The notes under the pieces are model-generated. The model did not search any database. It was not told where the DNA came from and saw nothing but the letters and a program-made list of their open reading frames with translations. Below, piece by piece: positions 16,478 to 26,099 of a DNA stretch of 64,000 nucleotides. The stretch is from assembly GCF_012276985.1 (NCBI RefSeq), contig NZ_JAAXMM010000012.1:1-64000 (forward strand). Reading direction: 5' to 3'. This stretch comes from Agrobacterium sp. a22-2 (GTDB lineage Bacteria > Pseudomonadota > Alphaproteobacteria > Rhizobiales > Rhizobiaceae). The first letter of the stretch is position 1, and every line of letters begins with the position of its first letter. Made by a program: the position numbers and the translations under genes.

Positions 16478-17440
16478 ATGGACACTATCGATCATTTCAA
16501 TCTTCGTTCCTTCGACCTCAACCTGCTGGTCGCCTTCGACGCCCTGATGGCCGAGGGCAGCGTGACCAAGGCGGCGCGGCGGCTGAAGATCCAGCAGCCG
16601 GCGATGAGCCATGCGCTCTCCACGTTACGAGTGCTGTTCCAGGACGAATTGTTCCTGCGCAATGGCCAGACCATGCAGCCGACGGCGCGGGCGCGCAGCC
16701 TGTCCGGACCGATCCGCCAGGCGCTGAAGCAGGCGCAGACGGCGCTGACAGCGGCGGACATTTTCGATCCGGCGACCGAGCAGCGTGTCGTGCGGATCGG
16801 CATGTCGGCGGAGGTCGAGCTGCTGCTTTTGCCGGACCTGACGGCGCGGCTGCGCCGGCTGGCGCCGGGGATCAAGATCCTGGCGCGCGGTTGCCAGCCG
16901 GACGAGGTGGATGCGATGCTCGACGGCGGTGCCATCGATCTTGCCGTTGGCTGCACCTATGCCCAGGCGAACCGGCGGATCTGCGAGATGCTGTTCGATG
17001 CCGAGGTGGCCTGCTGCTACAATCCTCAACTGCTGGCGCTGGATAATCCCGTGCCGTTCGACGCCTATCTGGCGGCCGACCATGCCGTCATCTCGCAAAC
17101 GGAAAGCCTGCACGGCTGCATCAAGGAAGCGCTGGAATTTGCCGGCGTGGAGCTGAACATCGTCACGGCGGCGCCCGATTTCATGTCGGTTCTGGTCACG
17201 GCGCGCATCAGCCCGGTGATCGCCACGGTCTCGGCGCGCATCGCCCAGCGCTACGGGCCGCTGCTGGGACTTGTCACGAGCCCGGTGCCGCTGACGTTGC
17301 GGTTCCGGCCGGTCGCCATGGTCTGGCCGATCCATTCCGACAATGACCTTGCCGGGCGCTGGCTGCGCCAGCAGATCCGCGAGGTGATGAGCGAGACTTT
17401 GACCGTGACGCCGGCCATGGGCCTTAAAATCGCTTCATGA
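16478..17440 (+). CDS. LysR family transcriptional regulator
   Basis: A 320-residue regulator. The helix-turn-helix is at about residues 10-65 (FDLNLLVAFDALMAEGSVTKAARRL, in part), followed by a periplasmic-binding-protein-like effector domain. The N-terminal sequence is like the NodD/SyrM-side LysR proteins. ATG 16478 is chosen; ATG 16445 is in frame. It is divergent from the MBL-fold hydrolase and probably regulates it. The 3' end overlaps the convergent GNAT gene by 17 bp. Confidence 0.9.
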   Translation: MDTIDHFNLRSFDLNLLVAFDALMAEGSVTKAARRLKIQQPAMSHALSTLRVLFQDELFLRNGQTMQPTARARSLSGPIRQALKQAQTALTAADIFDPATEQRVVRIGMSAEVELLLLPDLTARLRRLAPGIKILARGCQPDEVDAMLDGGAIDLAVGCTYAQANRRICEMLFDAEVACCYNPQLLALDNPVPFDAYLAADHAVISQTESLHGCIKEALEFAGVELNIVTAAPDFMSVLVTARISPVIATVSARIAQRYGPLLGLVTSPVPLTLRFRPVAMVWPIHSDNDLAGRWLRQQIREVMSETLTVTPAMGLKIAS

Positions 17441-17852
17441 GCCAGGTGATGCCGTAGTCGCCGCTGAAATTGTCGATACTCCCGAAGGCCTTGTAGCCTT
17501 GCCGCTCATAGGCCCGGCGCGCGGCGGGATTGATGGTGTCGATATAGGCGCCCGTGCAGCCGCGGGCCTTTGCCTCGTCCTCGGCCATTTGCAACAGTTT
17601 GCCGGCCATGCCGCGGCCCCGGTAGCGGGCCGGCACGAACAGCATTTCGACGCAGAGCCAGCCGCGGCCGGTATAGCCGATCAGCCCGCCTTCGGTTTTT
17701 CCATCACCGTCGCGGATCGGGATGCTGAGATCGCGGCGGTCGGTGGGGCCGAGCATCTGGTTGTTATGGGCGCGCAAGGCGGACAGCACCGCCCGCTCGT
17801 CCTCGGGCGGCGTCTGGTCCAGCACTTCGAGTTTGGGATCGTCGTCGGTCAT
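17424..17852 (-). CDS. GNAT family N-acetyltransferase
   Basis: A 142-residue acetyltransferase. The acetyl-CoA motif is VEMLFVPARYRGRGMAGKLLQ, and the C-terminal INPAARRAYERQGYKAFG is typical of small GNATs. It lies 4 bp after the stop of the VWA-like protein gene in the same direction, so it may be the last gene of the MoxR operon. The substrate is unknown. Confidence 0.85.
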   Translation of the reverse strand: MTDDDPKLEVLDQTPPEDERAVLSALRAHNNQMLGPTDRRDLSIPIRDGDGKTEGGLIGYTGRGWLCVEMLFVPARYRGRGMAGKLLQMAEDEAKARGCTGAYIDTINPAARRAYERQGYKAFGSIDNFSGDYGITWLMKRF

Positions 17853-17856
17853 GAGT

Positions 17857-19926
17857 CTACCTGCCTTCGCGCCACCACATGGCCGAGACCGCGAAGAGCA
17901 GGGCGGCTAGCCCGGCGAAGCCGGCAAAGAGCGGCAGGGTGTCGATGCCTTTCAGCACGGTTTCGTCGGTGAGCCTTATCGTCATGCGGCGGTCGTCGGC
18001 GACGCGCACCTGGCCGCGAACGGGCAGGATATCCGGCAGGCGTACGCCGCCATTGCCGTTGTCGAGCCTTGCCACCAGACCGCGGCTGGTGGCGGCGAGA
18101 GGTGCCAGCGTCTCGGTGGTGGAGATCATCGCCTTGAATTCCGGCGCATCGACGGCGCCGACATGCACGAGGGTAGAGAAGTCGCCATTGCTGACCGTGA
18201 ACAGGCCGGTTTCGTCCATCTTGCGTTCGGCGCGGAACAGGCCGGGGCCGGTCTCGACCAGCGGCACGGTCTCGGTCTTGCCCGAGGGGTAGCGGATGGC
18301 GGCTTCGCCGGGATTGTCGCCGATGGTCTGCCGGCTGATTTCCAAGGTCCGGCCGGCAGCACGGGCGGTCAGTGCCTCTTCCTCGAGCTCCGGCTCCTTC
18401 ATCAGCCAATGGGCGATGCGGCGATAGAGCGAGACATGCGGGCCGCCGCCCTCGAAGCCGCGCGCCCAGAGCCAGCCCTGGTCCGACAACAGCATGGCGA
18501 CGCGGCCTTCCTCGGCGCGGTTCAGCACCAGCAGCGGGCGGTTGTCGGCGGCGGTCATCACCGTTTCGCCGTTCGGCGTGTCGACGTCGACGCTGCGGAA
18601 CCAGCGGCCCCAGCTCGGCGGCTCGATGGCCGATCCGTCGAGGCCGCGGGTAACGGGATGGCGCTTGCCGATATCTGACAGGCGCGGATAGAAGGCGGCC
18701 TCGTGCATGTTGCCGGTGGGTGCGGCCGGAAGCACCGAGGACAGCGGCGTCATGGCGATGGAGTCCTCGCCGGCATGTTCGGGGCCGGCGGCGATCAGCA
18801 GCGCGCCGCCCTTCTTCACATATTCGGCGATATAGTCGTAATAGAGGATCGGCAGCACGCCGCGATGCTGGTAGCGATCGAAGATGATCAGGTCGAAATC
18901 CTCGATCTTCTCGACGAACAGCTCACGGGTCGGGAAGGCGATCAGCGACAGTTCGTTGATCGGCGTGCCATCCTGCTTTTCCGGCGGACGCAGAATGGTG
19001 AAATGCACCAGATCGACCGAGGCGTCGGATTTCAACAGGTTGCGCCAGGCGCGTTCGCCGGCATGGGGCTCGCCGGAGACCAGCAGCACGCGCAGGTTCT
19101 CGCGGATGCCCTCGATCAGATGGATGGCGCGGTTATTGGCCTCGGTGACCTCGCCGGGCAGGCCTTCGACGGCAAATTCCAGCACGTTGTTGCCACCCCG
19201 CGGCACCTTGAAGGAAAAGGGCGTTTCCTGGCCGGGGGTGGCCTGCAGCCTTGCAATTTCCTCGCCATTCATGGTCACGGTGACATTGGCCGAGGCGCCG
19301 GGCGAGCGGCCGTCGTCGAACACCCGGAAGGTCAGCTGCTGATCCTCGCCGACGATGCTGAAGCGCGGCGCGCGCAGCACTTCGATGCGCCGGTCGAATT
19401 CGTCGGCCTTGCCGGTGATCAGGCCGTGGATCGGCGCATCGACGCCGGCCGTCTGGCCGGCCGCCGGGATGTCGTGGATCTGGCCGTCGGTGATGAACAC
19501 GACGCCGCCAATGCGGGCCGGCGGCACGTCGGAAATGGCGGTCGACAGGGCTTCGAACAGCCGCGTCGTCGGCGTGTCGGAGGTCTCGGGGTCAGCAACC
19601 TCGACGACGCGCGGCTCGATGCTGGCAAAGCGGCCGAGCCGGTCCTTCAGCCCTTCCAGCGCCGCGTCGGTCATGGTGGTACGCTCTGGCGTATCCTGGC
19701 TCTGGCTGCGGTCGACGATGATCGGTACGACCGTGCTCAAGGGGTCGCGGTCTTCCTGCAGCAGCAGCGGATTGGCAAGGGCGGCAATCAGGGCTGCCAG
19801 CGCCAGCAGTCGGAAGCCGGTGCCGCGCACGCTGCGGCGAAATCCTAGCAGCGCCAGTGCGAGGCTGAGGACCGCAAGGGCGGCCAAAGCTGTCCACGGC
19901 AGGAAGGGGGCGAATTCGAGCGTCAT
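17857..19926 (-). CDS. Membrane protein with VWA-like and glutamine amidotransferase-like domains
   Basis: A 689-residue protein. It has two N-terminal membrane segments (WTALAALAVLSLALALLGF and LLALAALIAALANPLLL), then a VWA-like region with IIVDRSQSQD and GGVVFITDGQIHD. A middle section resembles a class I glutamine amidotransferase-like fold (FDLIIFDRYQHRGVLP, GGALLIAAGPEH), and a final membrane segment near the C-terminus precedes WWREGR. It is the fourth gene of the leftward MoxR operon. These proteins are believed to act at the membrane with the MoxR ATPase in folding or activating envelope proteins; the exact role is unknown. Confidence 0.8.
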   Translation of the reverse strand: MTLEFAPFLPWTALAALAVLSLALALLGFRRSVRGTGFRLLALAALIAALANPLLLQEDRDPLSTVVPIIVDRSQSQDTPERTTMTDAALEGLKDRLGRFASIEPRVVEVADPETSDTPTTRLFEALSTAISDVPPARIGGVVFITDGQIHDIPAAGQTAGVDAPIHGLITGKADEFDRRIEVLRAPRFSIVGEDQQLTFRVFDDGRSPGASANVTVTMNGEEIARLQATPGQETPFSFKVPRGGNNVLEFAVEGLPGEVTEANNRAIHLIEGIRENLRVLLVSGEPHAGERAWRNLLKSDASVDLVHFTILRPPEKQDGTPINELSLIAFPTRELFVEKIEDFDLIIFDRYQHRGVLPILYYDYIAEYVKKGGALLIAAGPEHAGEDSIAMTPLSSVLPAAPTGNMHEAAFYPRLSDIGKRHPVTRGLDGSAIEPPSWGRWFRSVDVDTPNGETVMTAADNRPLLVLNRAEEGRVAMLLSDQGWLWARGFEGGGPHVSLYRRIAHWLMKEPELEEEALTARAAGRTLEISRQTIGDNPGEAAIRYPSGKTETVPLVETGPGLFRAERKMDETGLFTVSNGDFSTLVHVGAVDAPEFKAMISTTETLAPLAATSRGLVARLDNGNGGVRLPDILPVRGQVRVADDRRMTIRLTDETVLKGIDTLPLFAGFAGLAALLFAVSAMWWREGR

Positions 19927-19927
19927 G

Positions 19928-22735
19928 TCATTGTCCCAGCCGTTCGAGAAGGGCGGGGATGTGCACCTGGTCGGCCTTGTAGTTGCCGGTCAGCATATAC
20001 ATCATGATGTTGACGCCGGAGCGGTAGGACATTTCGCGCTGGGTCTCGTCAGGCGGCACGGTCGGCAGAACAGGGGCACCATTGGCATCCATGGCCCAGG
20101 CGCCGAGCATGTCGTTGCCGGTGATCAGGATCGGCGAGACGCCGTCGCCCGACGATGTCACGCCGCTGCTCGAGGTGCGGGCTTCCTGGCGGGCCTCGAC
20201 CCAGAGCGGGCTGCCGGTATAGCGGCCGGGAAAGTTGGTCAGCAGGTAGAAGGACCGCGTCAGCACGTGATCGGAGGGGACCGGTTCCAGAGGTGGAATG
20301 TCGATATTGGCGAGGATCGCCTGCAGCCGTTCGCCATTGGCGCTGGGGCCTGCGTCGCCGCTGATATTCGACAGCTGGTCGCGGGTGTCGAACAGGACGG
20401 TGCCGCCGGAGCGCATATAGGCATCGATGCGGCTGATGGCGGCCGCACTCGGCATGGGGGCGGTCGCGGAGATCGGCCAGAAGATGATCGGGTAGAAGGA
20501 TAGTTCATCGCGGGCGATGTCGAGGCCGACCGGCATGCTCGGCTCGAGCGTCGTGCGATAGGTCAGGAAATCGGTGAGGCCGACCAGACCGCGCTCGGAG
20601 AGGTCATCGACCTCGGCTTCGCCGGTGCGCACATAGGCCAGATGGGTATTGTCGAGCCTTTCGAAGATCTGCTCGTCACCGGGTTTGGCGTCGTCGGCCA
20701 TGGCCCGGTCGGGGGCTGCCATCAGCAGGGCGGCAAGGCCGACCAGGACGGCGGCACTTGCCCGCTTCGGCAGGCGGGCAAAGGCGCCGCCCATGAACAG
20801 CACGATCAGGCTGTCGAGGACCAGCAGCAGCAAAGCCAGCGTCAGAAGACCGGGCTTCAGCGGCGTCGCCACGGTGCCGGCGAGCGGCAGGCGCTGGACC
20901 GGGATCGGCGAGGCCGACACGTCGAGCGGGCGCAACTCGGCATCGGTGGCCAGCAGGTTGAGGGCGGCAAAGCCGTCTTCCGTGCCGTAAAGCCCTGGCG
21001 GATTGTCGAAGGTGGAGGCGGAAGGCCGGCGCTCGCCAAGCTCCAGCGGCCGCGCCGCGCCGGTCTCGCCGGTCAGGGCGCCGCGCTCGGTCAGCAGGCG
21101 ATAGGGCGGCAGGGCGGCGGCACCCGCGGTGCCGTTCTGGCCGGCGCCGCTGCCGACATTCGACAATTGCACGATGCGGCGCAGCATTTCGACGAATTCG
21201 CCCGAGATCGGCAGGTCGGACCAGGTGGCCTCGGCGCTGACATGGAACAGCACGGTGCGCCCGCCGCCGGCCTGCTTGACGGTGACCAGCGGCGTGCCGT
21301 CGGCAAGGCTTGCCCAGGTGCGCTCGGCCAGATCCGGGGTCGGCTCGGCCAGAACCTGGCGCTTGACCAGGATATTGTCGGGGCGGGCCATGCCGGCAAA
21401 GGGGCCGGTCAGCGGAAATTCGGCCAGCGGCTGCGGTTCGGCCCAGGAGAGCGCACCGCCAAGGGCGCGTTCGCCCTGGCGCAGCACGACCGGCACCAGC
21501 GGATCGCCGACCGGGGCGGCGGCAAGCCGCGGTCCGGCAAAGCGGATCAGCGTGCCGCCATTGGCGATCCAGCGCTGCAGCGGCTCGTATACGCCGGCCG
21601 GCAGGCGGCCGATATCGGCCATGACGATCACCGACGGATTGCGCTGCAGGATTTCCGGAATGCTGATGGCCAGGTCCTGCACATCGGGTGCGATCAGGTC
21701 GGCATAGGGGGCGAGCGCCCGCTGGATATAGAACAGCGGCGACAGCAGCGGCTGGAAATCGTCGCCGCTATCGCCCGACAGCAGGGCAACACGGCGGCGG
21801 CGGAAACCGTCGTCGAGAAGATGGGTCGAGCCGGCGCTGGCAAAACCGGCGAGGTTCAGCCGGGCAAAATCGTTGCGCAGTTCGAAGGGGGCGGCGATGT
21901 CGCCACTCGCCACCGTCTGGCCGGCGGCAAACGCAATCGTGCCGGAGGCGATGGTGCGGCCCTGCTGGTCCTGCGCGTCGACGATCATCTGCTCGGCGCT
22001 CAGCCCGTTCAGCCGCGTCGCCTTGACGGTCAGGTTGTCCGCGCCGTTGACGGCTGAGGTAATGGCCACCGCGCTGGCGCCATTGCCCTCGACGAGGCGC
22101 AAGTCCCGCGGCTGAAGGGCGGCAAGCCTTGTCATCACCGTATCGTCGTCGCTGCTCTTGATGCCATCGGCGATGAAGGCCAGCGTGCCGGGTACGGTGC
22201 CGGCCAGGGCCGCCTCGATGGCGGCAATAGCGCCGTCGCGATCGGGCCGGAGCGGCCTCGAGCTTGCCGCCATCAGCTTTTCGCGGGCCGCCGCCGCATT
22301 GGCCGGCACGGCATCGTGCAGCGGTTCGGCGGAAAGCGCGATCGACACGGGCACGCCGCGGTCTTCGGCATCGTCGATCAGCAATTCGGCCGTCTGGCGC
22401 CTTCGGTCCCAGTCGGCGGCGGTCGCCCAGCCATTGTCGACCAGCAGCACCAGCGGTCCCTCTGTCGAAAGCGAACTGCCGCGTGGGTTGAGCACGGGGC
22501 CGGCCAGCGCAATGATCACCAGAGCGGCGATCGCCATGCGCAGGGCCGTCAGCCACCACGGGCTCTTGGCCGGCGTTTCCTCGCGCTTCATGACGCTGGC
22601 GAGGATCTTCAGCGGCGGAAAGATTTCGGCGCGCGGGCGCGGCGGCGTCAGTTTCAGCAGCCACCAGATCAGCGGCAGGGCGGCGAGCGCCACCAGAATG
22701 GCCGGGCTGGCAAAGGCGAAGGGCAGGGCGTTCAT
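19928..22735 (-). CDS. DUF4159 domain protein with BatA-like N-terminus
   Basis: A 935-residue membrane protein. The N-terminus matches the aerotolerance-regulator (BatA) N-terminal domain (ALPLIWWLLKLTPPRPRAEIFPPLKIL, in part), with a second membrane segment near residue 65. A VWA-like domain (LVLLVDNGWATAADW) and a glutamine-amidotransferase-like region follow, with another membrane segment around residue 650. The C-terminal DUF4159 contains FYPIIFWPIS, GGTVLFDTRDQ and YRSGVNIMMYMLTGNYKADQ. The start overlaps the DUF58 stop by 4 bases, and the stop is 1 bp from the next start, so the four genes are tightly coupled. Confidence 0.85.
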   Translation of the reverse strand: MNALPFAFASPAILVALAALPLIWWLLKLTPPRPRAEIFPPLKILASVMKREETPAKSPWWLTALRMAIAALVIIALAGPVLNPRGSSLSTEGPLVLLVDNGWATAADWDRRRQTAELLIDDAEDRGVPVSIALSAEPLHDAVPANAAAAREKLMAASSRPLRPDRDGAIAAIEAALAGTVPGTLAFIADGIKSSDDDTVMTRLAALQPRDLRLVEGNGASAVAITSAVNGADNLTVKATRLNGLSAEQMIVDAQDQQGRTIASGTIAFAAGQTVASGDIAAPFELRNDFARLNLAGFASAGSTHLLDDGFRRRRVALLSGDSGDDFQPLLSPLFYIQRALAPYADLIAPDVQDLAISIPEILQRNPSVIVMADIGRLPAGVYEPLQRWIANGGTLIRFAGPRLAAAPVGDPLVPVVLRQGERALGGALSWAEPQPLAEFPLTGPFAGMARPDNILVKRQVLAEPTPDLAERTWASLADGTPLVTVKQAGGGRTVLFHVSAEATWSDLPISGEFVEMLRRIVQLSNVGSGAGQNGTAGAAALPPYRLLTERGALTGETGAARPLELGERRPSASTFDNPPGLYGTEDGFAALNLLATDAELRPLDVSASPIPVQRLPLAGTVATPLKPGLLTLALLLLVLDSLIVLFMGGAFARLPKRASAAVLVGLAALLMAAPDRAMADDAKPGDEQIFERLDNTHLAYVRTGEAEVDDLSERGLVGLTDFLTYRTTLEPSMPVGLDIARDELSFYPIIFWPISATAPMPSAAAISRIDAYMRSGGTVLFDTRDQLSNISGDAGPSANGERLQAILANIDIPPLEPVPSDHVLTRSFYLLTNFPGRYTGSPLWVEARQEARTSSSGVTSSGDGVSPILITGNDMLGAWAMDANGAPVLPTVPPDETQREMSYRSGVNIMMYMLTGNYKADQVHIPALLERLGQ

Positions 22736-23652
22736 GCAGCGCCTCCCTTGCCGACATGGGGCGGCGTGCCGGACAGATACATATGCACCGCGACCAGCGC
22801 CTGCGAGGCGAGCTGGTCGGTGCGGTGATGGACGAAGCTCCAGCCGAGCCGGCGCAGCGCCTCGCCGAGATTGTCGCGGCGGCTGAGATAGGCCCTGCGG
22901 TATTCGTCGCGCAGGCCTTCGGCGCGGCCGGAGACGAGTTTCTGGCCGGTTTCCGGATCGGTGAACTCGGTGCGGCCCGTATAGGGAAAGTTTTCCTCGG
23001 CCGGATCGGCGATCTCGACCACATGGCCGCGCAGGCCGCGGCGGGCCAGCGGCGCAATGCGGGCCATGATGCTGTCGGGATCATCGAGAAAGTCGCCGAT
23101 CAGCACGATATCGCTGACGCCGCGGATCATCTGGGTTTCGGGCAGGCCCGAGGTCAGGGGCGCGTGGATCACGGCGGTTGCCAGCCGTTCGGCGGCATTG
23201 CGGGCCGAGACCGGCTCCATGATGCCGGGGCAGCCGATGCGCTCGCCGGAGCGGGCGAGGATTTCGGCCAGCGCCAGCATCAGCACCAGGGCCCGGCTTT
23301 CCTTGGAGACGTTTCCGTAGCTCGACTTGTACATCATCGACGGCGACATGTCGGCCCAGAGCCAGACGGTGTGGGCGGCTTCCCATTCGCGGTCGCGCAC
23401 ATACATGTGGTCGTCGCGCGCCGAGCGGCGCCAGTCGATGCGCGACAGGCTCTCGCCTTCGGCATAGGGGCGGAACTGCCAGAAATTCTCGCCGATGCCG
23501 CGCTTGCGGCGTCCGTGCCAGCCGGCGATCACCGTATTGGCGATGCGCCTGGCCTCGACCATGCAGTCGGGAACGAGCGCCGCCCGTTGCCGGGCGCGGG
23601 TGAGCGCCTCGCTGCCGGAAGTCTGTTCGACGATCTGTCCGATGGACGCCAC
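22732..23652 (-). CDS. DUF58 domain-containing protein
   Basis: A 306-residue soluble protein with the DUF58 signature GRRKRGIGENFWQFRPYAEGESLSRIDWR (part) and a VWA-like metal-site region (VWLWADMSPSMMY). It begins with GTG at 23652, 16 bp after the moxR stop. DUF58 proteins usually accompany MoxR ATPases and are thought to be their partners or substrates. Confidence 0.9.
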   Translation of the reverse strand: MASIGQIVEQTSGSEALTRARQRAALVPDCMVEARRIANTVIAGWHGRRKRGIGENFWQFRPYAEGESLSRIDWRRSARDDHMYVRDREWEAAHTVWLWADMSPSMMYKSSYGNVSKESRALVLMLALAEILARSGERIGCPGIMEPVSARNAAERLATAVIHAPLTSGLPETQMIRGVSDIVLIGDFLDDPDSIMARIAPLARRGLRGHVVEIADPAEENFPYTGRTEFTDPETGQKLVSGRAEGLRDEYRRAYLSRRDNLGEALRRLGWSFVHHRTDQLASQALVAVHMYLSGTPPHVGKGGAA

Positions 23653-23668
23653 GCGCGCGCTGCCTCCC

Positions 23669-24682
23669 TTAGCCCTTGGCCTGGCGAACCAGGCCGGCGA
23701 TCACATCGCGCACCGACATGCCTTCGGCGCGGGCGGCAAAGGTCAGGGCCATGCGGTGCTGCAGGATCGGTTCGGCCAGCGCATGCACGTCGTCGAGCGA
23801 CGGGGCAAGGCGGCCTTCGTAAAGCGCGCGAGCGCGGGCGCAGAGCATCAGCGACTGGCCGGCGCGCGGACCCGGACCCCAGGCGACATGCTTGTCGGTG
23901 TCGCTATTGCCCTGGCCGGGACGGGCCGAGCGCACCAGCGACAGGATGGCCTCGACGACGGTGTCGGAGACCGGCATCTGGCGGATCAGGCGCTGGATCT
24001 CGATCAGCCGTTCGGCGCCGATGACGCTGTCGGCCCGGGATTCGGCAAGGCCTGTCGTTTCCAGCAGGATCTGCCGCTCGGCGGCGAGTTCGGGATAGCC
24101 GACATCGACCTGCAGCAGGAAGCGATCGAGCTGGGCTTCCGGCAGGGGATAGGTGCCTTCCTGCTCCAGCGGGTTCTGGGTGGCCAGCACATGGAAGGGA
24201 GCCGGCAGGTCGTAGCGCTGGCCGGCCATGGTGATGTGATATTCCTGCATGGACTGCAGCAGAGCGGACTGGGTGCGCGGGCTGGCGCGGTTGATTTCGT
24301 CGGCCATCAGCAATTGCGCAAAGACCGGACCTTTCAGGAAGCGGAAGGAGCGCCGGCCGCTGTCGTCCTGGTCCATCACCTCGGTGCCGAGAATATCCGA
24401 CGGCATCAGGTCGGGGGTGAACTGGATGCGGTTGGCGTCGAGGCCCAGGACCGTGCCGAGGGTTGTGACCAGCTTGGTCTTGGCCAGGCCCGGCACGCCG
24501 ACCAGCAGCGCATGGCCGCCAGACAGGATGGCGAGAAGGGTGTTTTCGACGACGCGCTCCTGGCCGAAGATGACCTTCGACACTTCCCGGCGGATCAGGG
24601 CGATATCAGCAAGAGCTGCTTCGGCAGCGGCGACAATGGCCTGCTCGTCGAGTTCGGTGTCCGGCGTCTTCATCATGCCCAT
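23669..24682 (-). CDS. moxR: MoxR family AAA+ ATPase
   Basis: A 337-residue AAA+ ATPase. Walker A is VGVPGLAKTKLV, Walker B is LLMADEINRASPRTQSALLQ, and the later QNPLEQEGTYPLPEAQLDRF is the MoxR-specific segment. It is first of a leftward operon with DUF58, DUF4159 and VWA-like genes, the common chaperone-like MoxR arrangement. Start 24682 (MGMMKTPDT) is the first good start; 24673 and 24676 are close alternatives. The 161-bp gap to the divergent DUF1285 gene must hold its promoter. Confidence 0.92.
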   Translation of the reverse strand: MGMMKTPDTELDEQAIVAAAEAALADIALIRREVSKVIFGQERVVENTLLAILSGGHALLVGVPGLAKTKLVTTLGTVLGLDANRIQFTPDLMPSDILGTEVMDQDDSGRRSFRFLKGPVFAQLLMADEINRASPRTQSALLQSMQEYHITMAGQRYDLPAPFHVLATQNPLEQEGTYPLPEAQLDRFLLQVDVGYPELAAERQILLETTGLAESRADSVIGAERLIEIQRLIRQMPVSDTVVEAILSLVRSARPGQGNSDTDKHVAWGPGPRAGQSLMLCARARALYEGRLAPSLDDVHALAEPILQHRMALTFAARAEGMSVRDVIAGLVRQAKG

Positions 24683-24843
24683 GGTGCTCTCCGTCTGGCT
24701 CCGGCTCACGGCGGGCGAATCGCACAACAGGCGCAATCGCTGCCTCTTAAAACAACTTATTCCCTAACGCCCCGCTGACAAGCGCGTTTCAAATGACTAT
24801 CTCGTGACTATACCGATCCTAAGGGACAAACCGGGACGCAAAG

Positions 24844-25467
24844 ATGGCAGCCGAGGAACTCAGCGCAACCAAAGACGCCGCAGGACTTGCCGCATTGATT
24901 TCGCGCGCGGCGGAGCAGACGGCGGGCGGAAAGGGCGGTTTGCCGCCCGTCGAGCGCTGGAATCCGCCGTTTTGCGGCGATATCGACATGGAAATCCGGG
25001 CGGACGGCAGCTGGTTCTACATGGGCACGCCGATCGGAAGGGCGCCGCTGGTGCGGCTGTTTTCGACCGTCTTGCGCAAGGACGAGGACGGAAAGACCTA
25101 TCTCGTCACGCCTGTGGAAAAGGTTGGCATCCGCATCGAGGATGCGCCGTTCCTGGCCGTGGAGATGAGTGTCAGCACAAAGGACAGCGAACCGCTGCTG
25201 ACCTTTCGCACCAATGTCGGCGATGTGGTGGAGGCCGGGCCGGAGCATGAGTTACGCTTCGTCATTTCCGGCGAGACCCAGCAGTTGAAGCCCTATCTGA
25301 TGGTGCGGGGCCGGCTGGAGGCGCTGGTGTCGCGGCCGGTCATGTATGATCTGGTGGCGCGCGGCGAAGAGATCGAGATCGACGGCGTCGTGATGTTTGC
25401 GGTACGCTCCGGCGGTGCGGTGTTTCCGATGCTGCCGGCCGCCGAGCTGGACGCGCTGTCGCAATGA
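24844..25467 (+). CDS. DUF1285 domain-containing protein
   Basis: A 207-residue protein matching DUF1285 throughout: PPVERWNPPFCGDIDMEI, WFYMGTPIGRAPLVRLFSTVL, and the YLVTPVEKVGIRIEDAPFLA segment. The function is unknown. Its stop overlaps the start of the CoA pyrophosphatase by 4 bases (ATGA). With the CCA transferase gene it forms a three-gene operon conserved in many alphaproteobacteria (from memory, not checked). Confidence 0.9.
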   Translation: MAAEELSATKDAAGLAALISRAAEQTAGGKGGLPPVERWNPPFCGDIDMEIRADGSWFYMGTPIGRAPLVRLFSTVLRKDEDGKTYLVTPVEKVGIRIEDAPFLAVEMSVSTKDSEPLLTFRTNVGDVVEAGPEHELRFVISGETQQLKPYLMVRGRLEALVSRPVMYDLVARGEEIEIDGVVMFAVRSGGAVFPMLPAAELDALSQ

Positions 25468-26099
25468 GCGGATTGCCCCTTTATTCGGCAGCCGAGTTCC
25501 GTCACCGGGCGCTGAACCAGATCGGCGCGCCGCTTGAGCATGCCTGGCGCGAGCATGGCGACCATATTCTCAATCCCGACAGCCTGCTGGAGGTCGAGGG
25601 GCGCAAGCTGAAGGACGCCGCGGTGCTGATCCCGGTGGTCGAGGACGGCGACGACGCCAAGGTGATCCTCACCCAGCGCACCACGCGGATGCGAAAACAT
25701 TCCGGCCAGATCGCCTTTCCCGGCGGCGGCATCGACGAGGGCGATCTCTCCCCGGAAACGGCGGCGCTGCGCGAGGCGCAGGAGGAGATCGGGCTTGATC
25801 CGTCCTTCGTCGAGACGGTCGGGCGGCTGCCGCAATATCTGGCCGGCACGGGCTTTCGCATCATTCCGGTGCTGGCCGTCGTGCAGCGCGGCTTTACCGT
25901 GGTGCCGAACCCGGACGAGGTGGATTCCGTGTTCGAAGTGCCGCTGTCGTTCCTGATGAACCCGGCCAATCACCAGCGCGACAGCCTGCCCTGGCAGGGC
26001 ATCGTCCGGCATTTCTATGTCATGCCCTATGGCGAGCGCCGCATCTGGGGCATAACGGCCGGCATTCTGCGCACCCTATATGAAAGGCTCTACCGATGA
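25464..26099 (+). CDS. CoA pyrophosphatase (Nudix, NudL-like)
   Basis: A 211-residue Nudix enzyme. The NuCoA motif LTQRTTRMRKHSGQIAFPGG precedes the Nudix box GGGIDEGDLSPETAALREAQEE. This combination is typical of enzymes that split coenzyme A into 3',5'-ADP and phosphopantetheine. It overlaps both neighbours by 4 bases, so translation is coupled. Confidence 0.92.
   Translation: MSGLPLYSAAEFRHRALNQIGAPLEHAWREHGDHILNPDSLLEVEGRKLKDAAVLIPVVEDGDDAKVILTQRTTRMRKHSGQIAFPGGGIDEGDLSPETAALREAQEEIGLDPSFVETVGRLPQYLAGTGFRIIPVLAVVQRGFTVVPNPDEVDSVFEVPLSFLMNPANHQRDSLPWQGIVRHFYVMPYGERRIWGITAGILRTLYERLYR

Noticed and set aside
20642..22057. A long rightward open frame inside the DUF4159 gene
   Set aside because: Composition is the typical Gly/Gln/Arg-rich shadow of a GC-rich gene; the leftward frame has clear domains.
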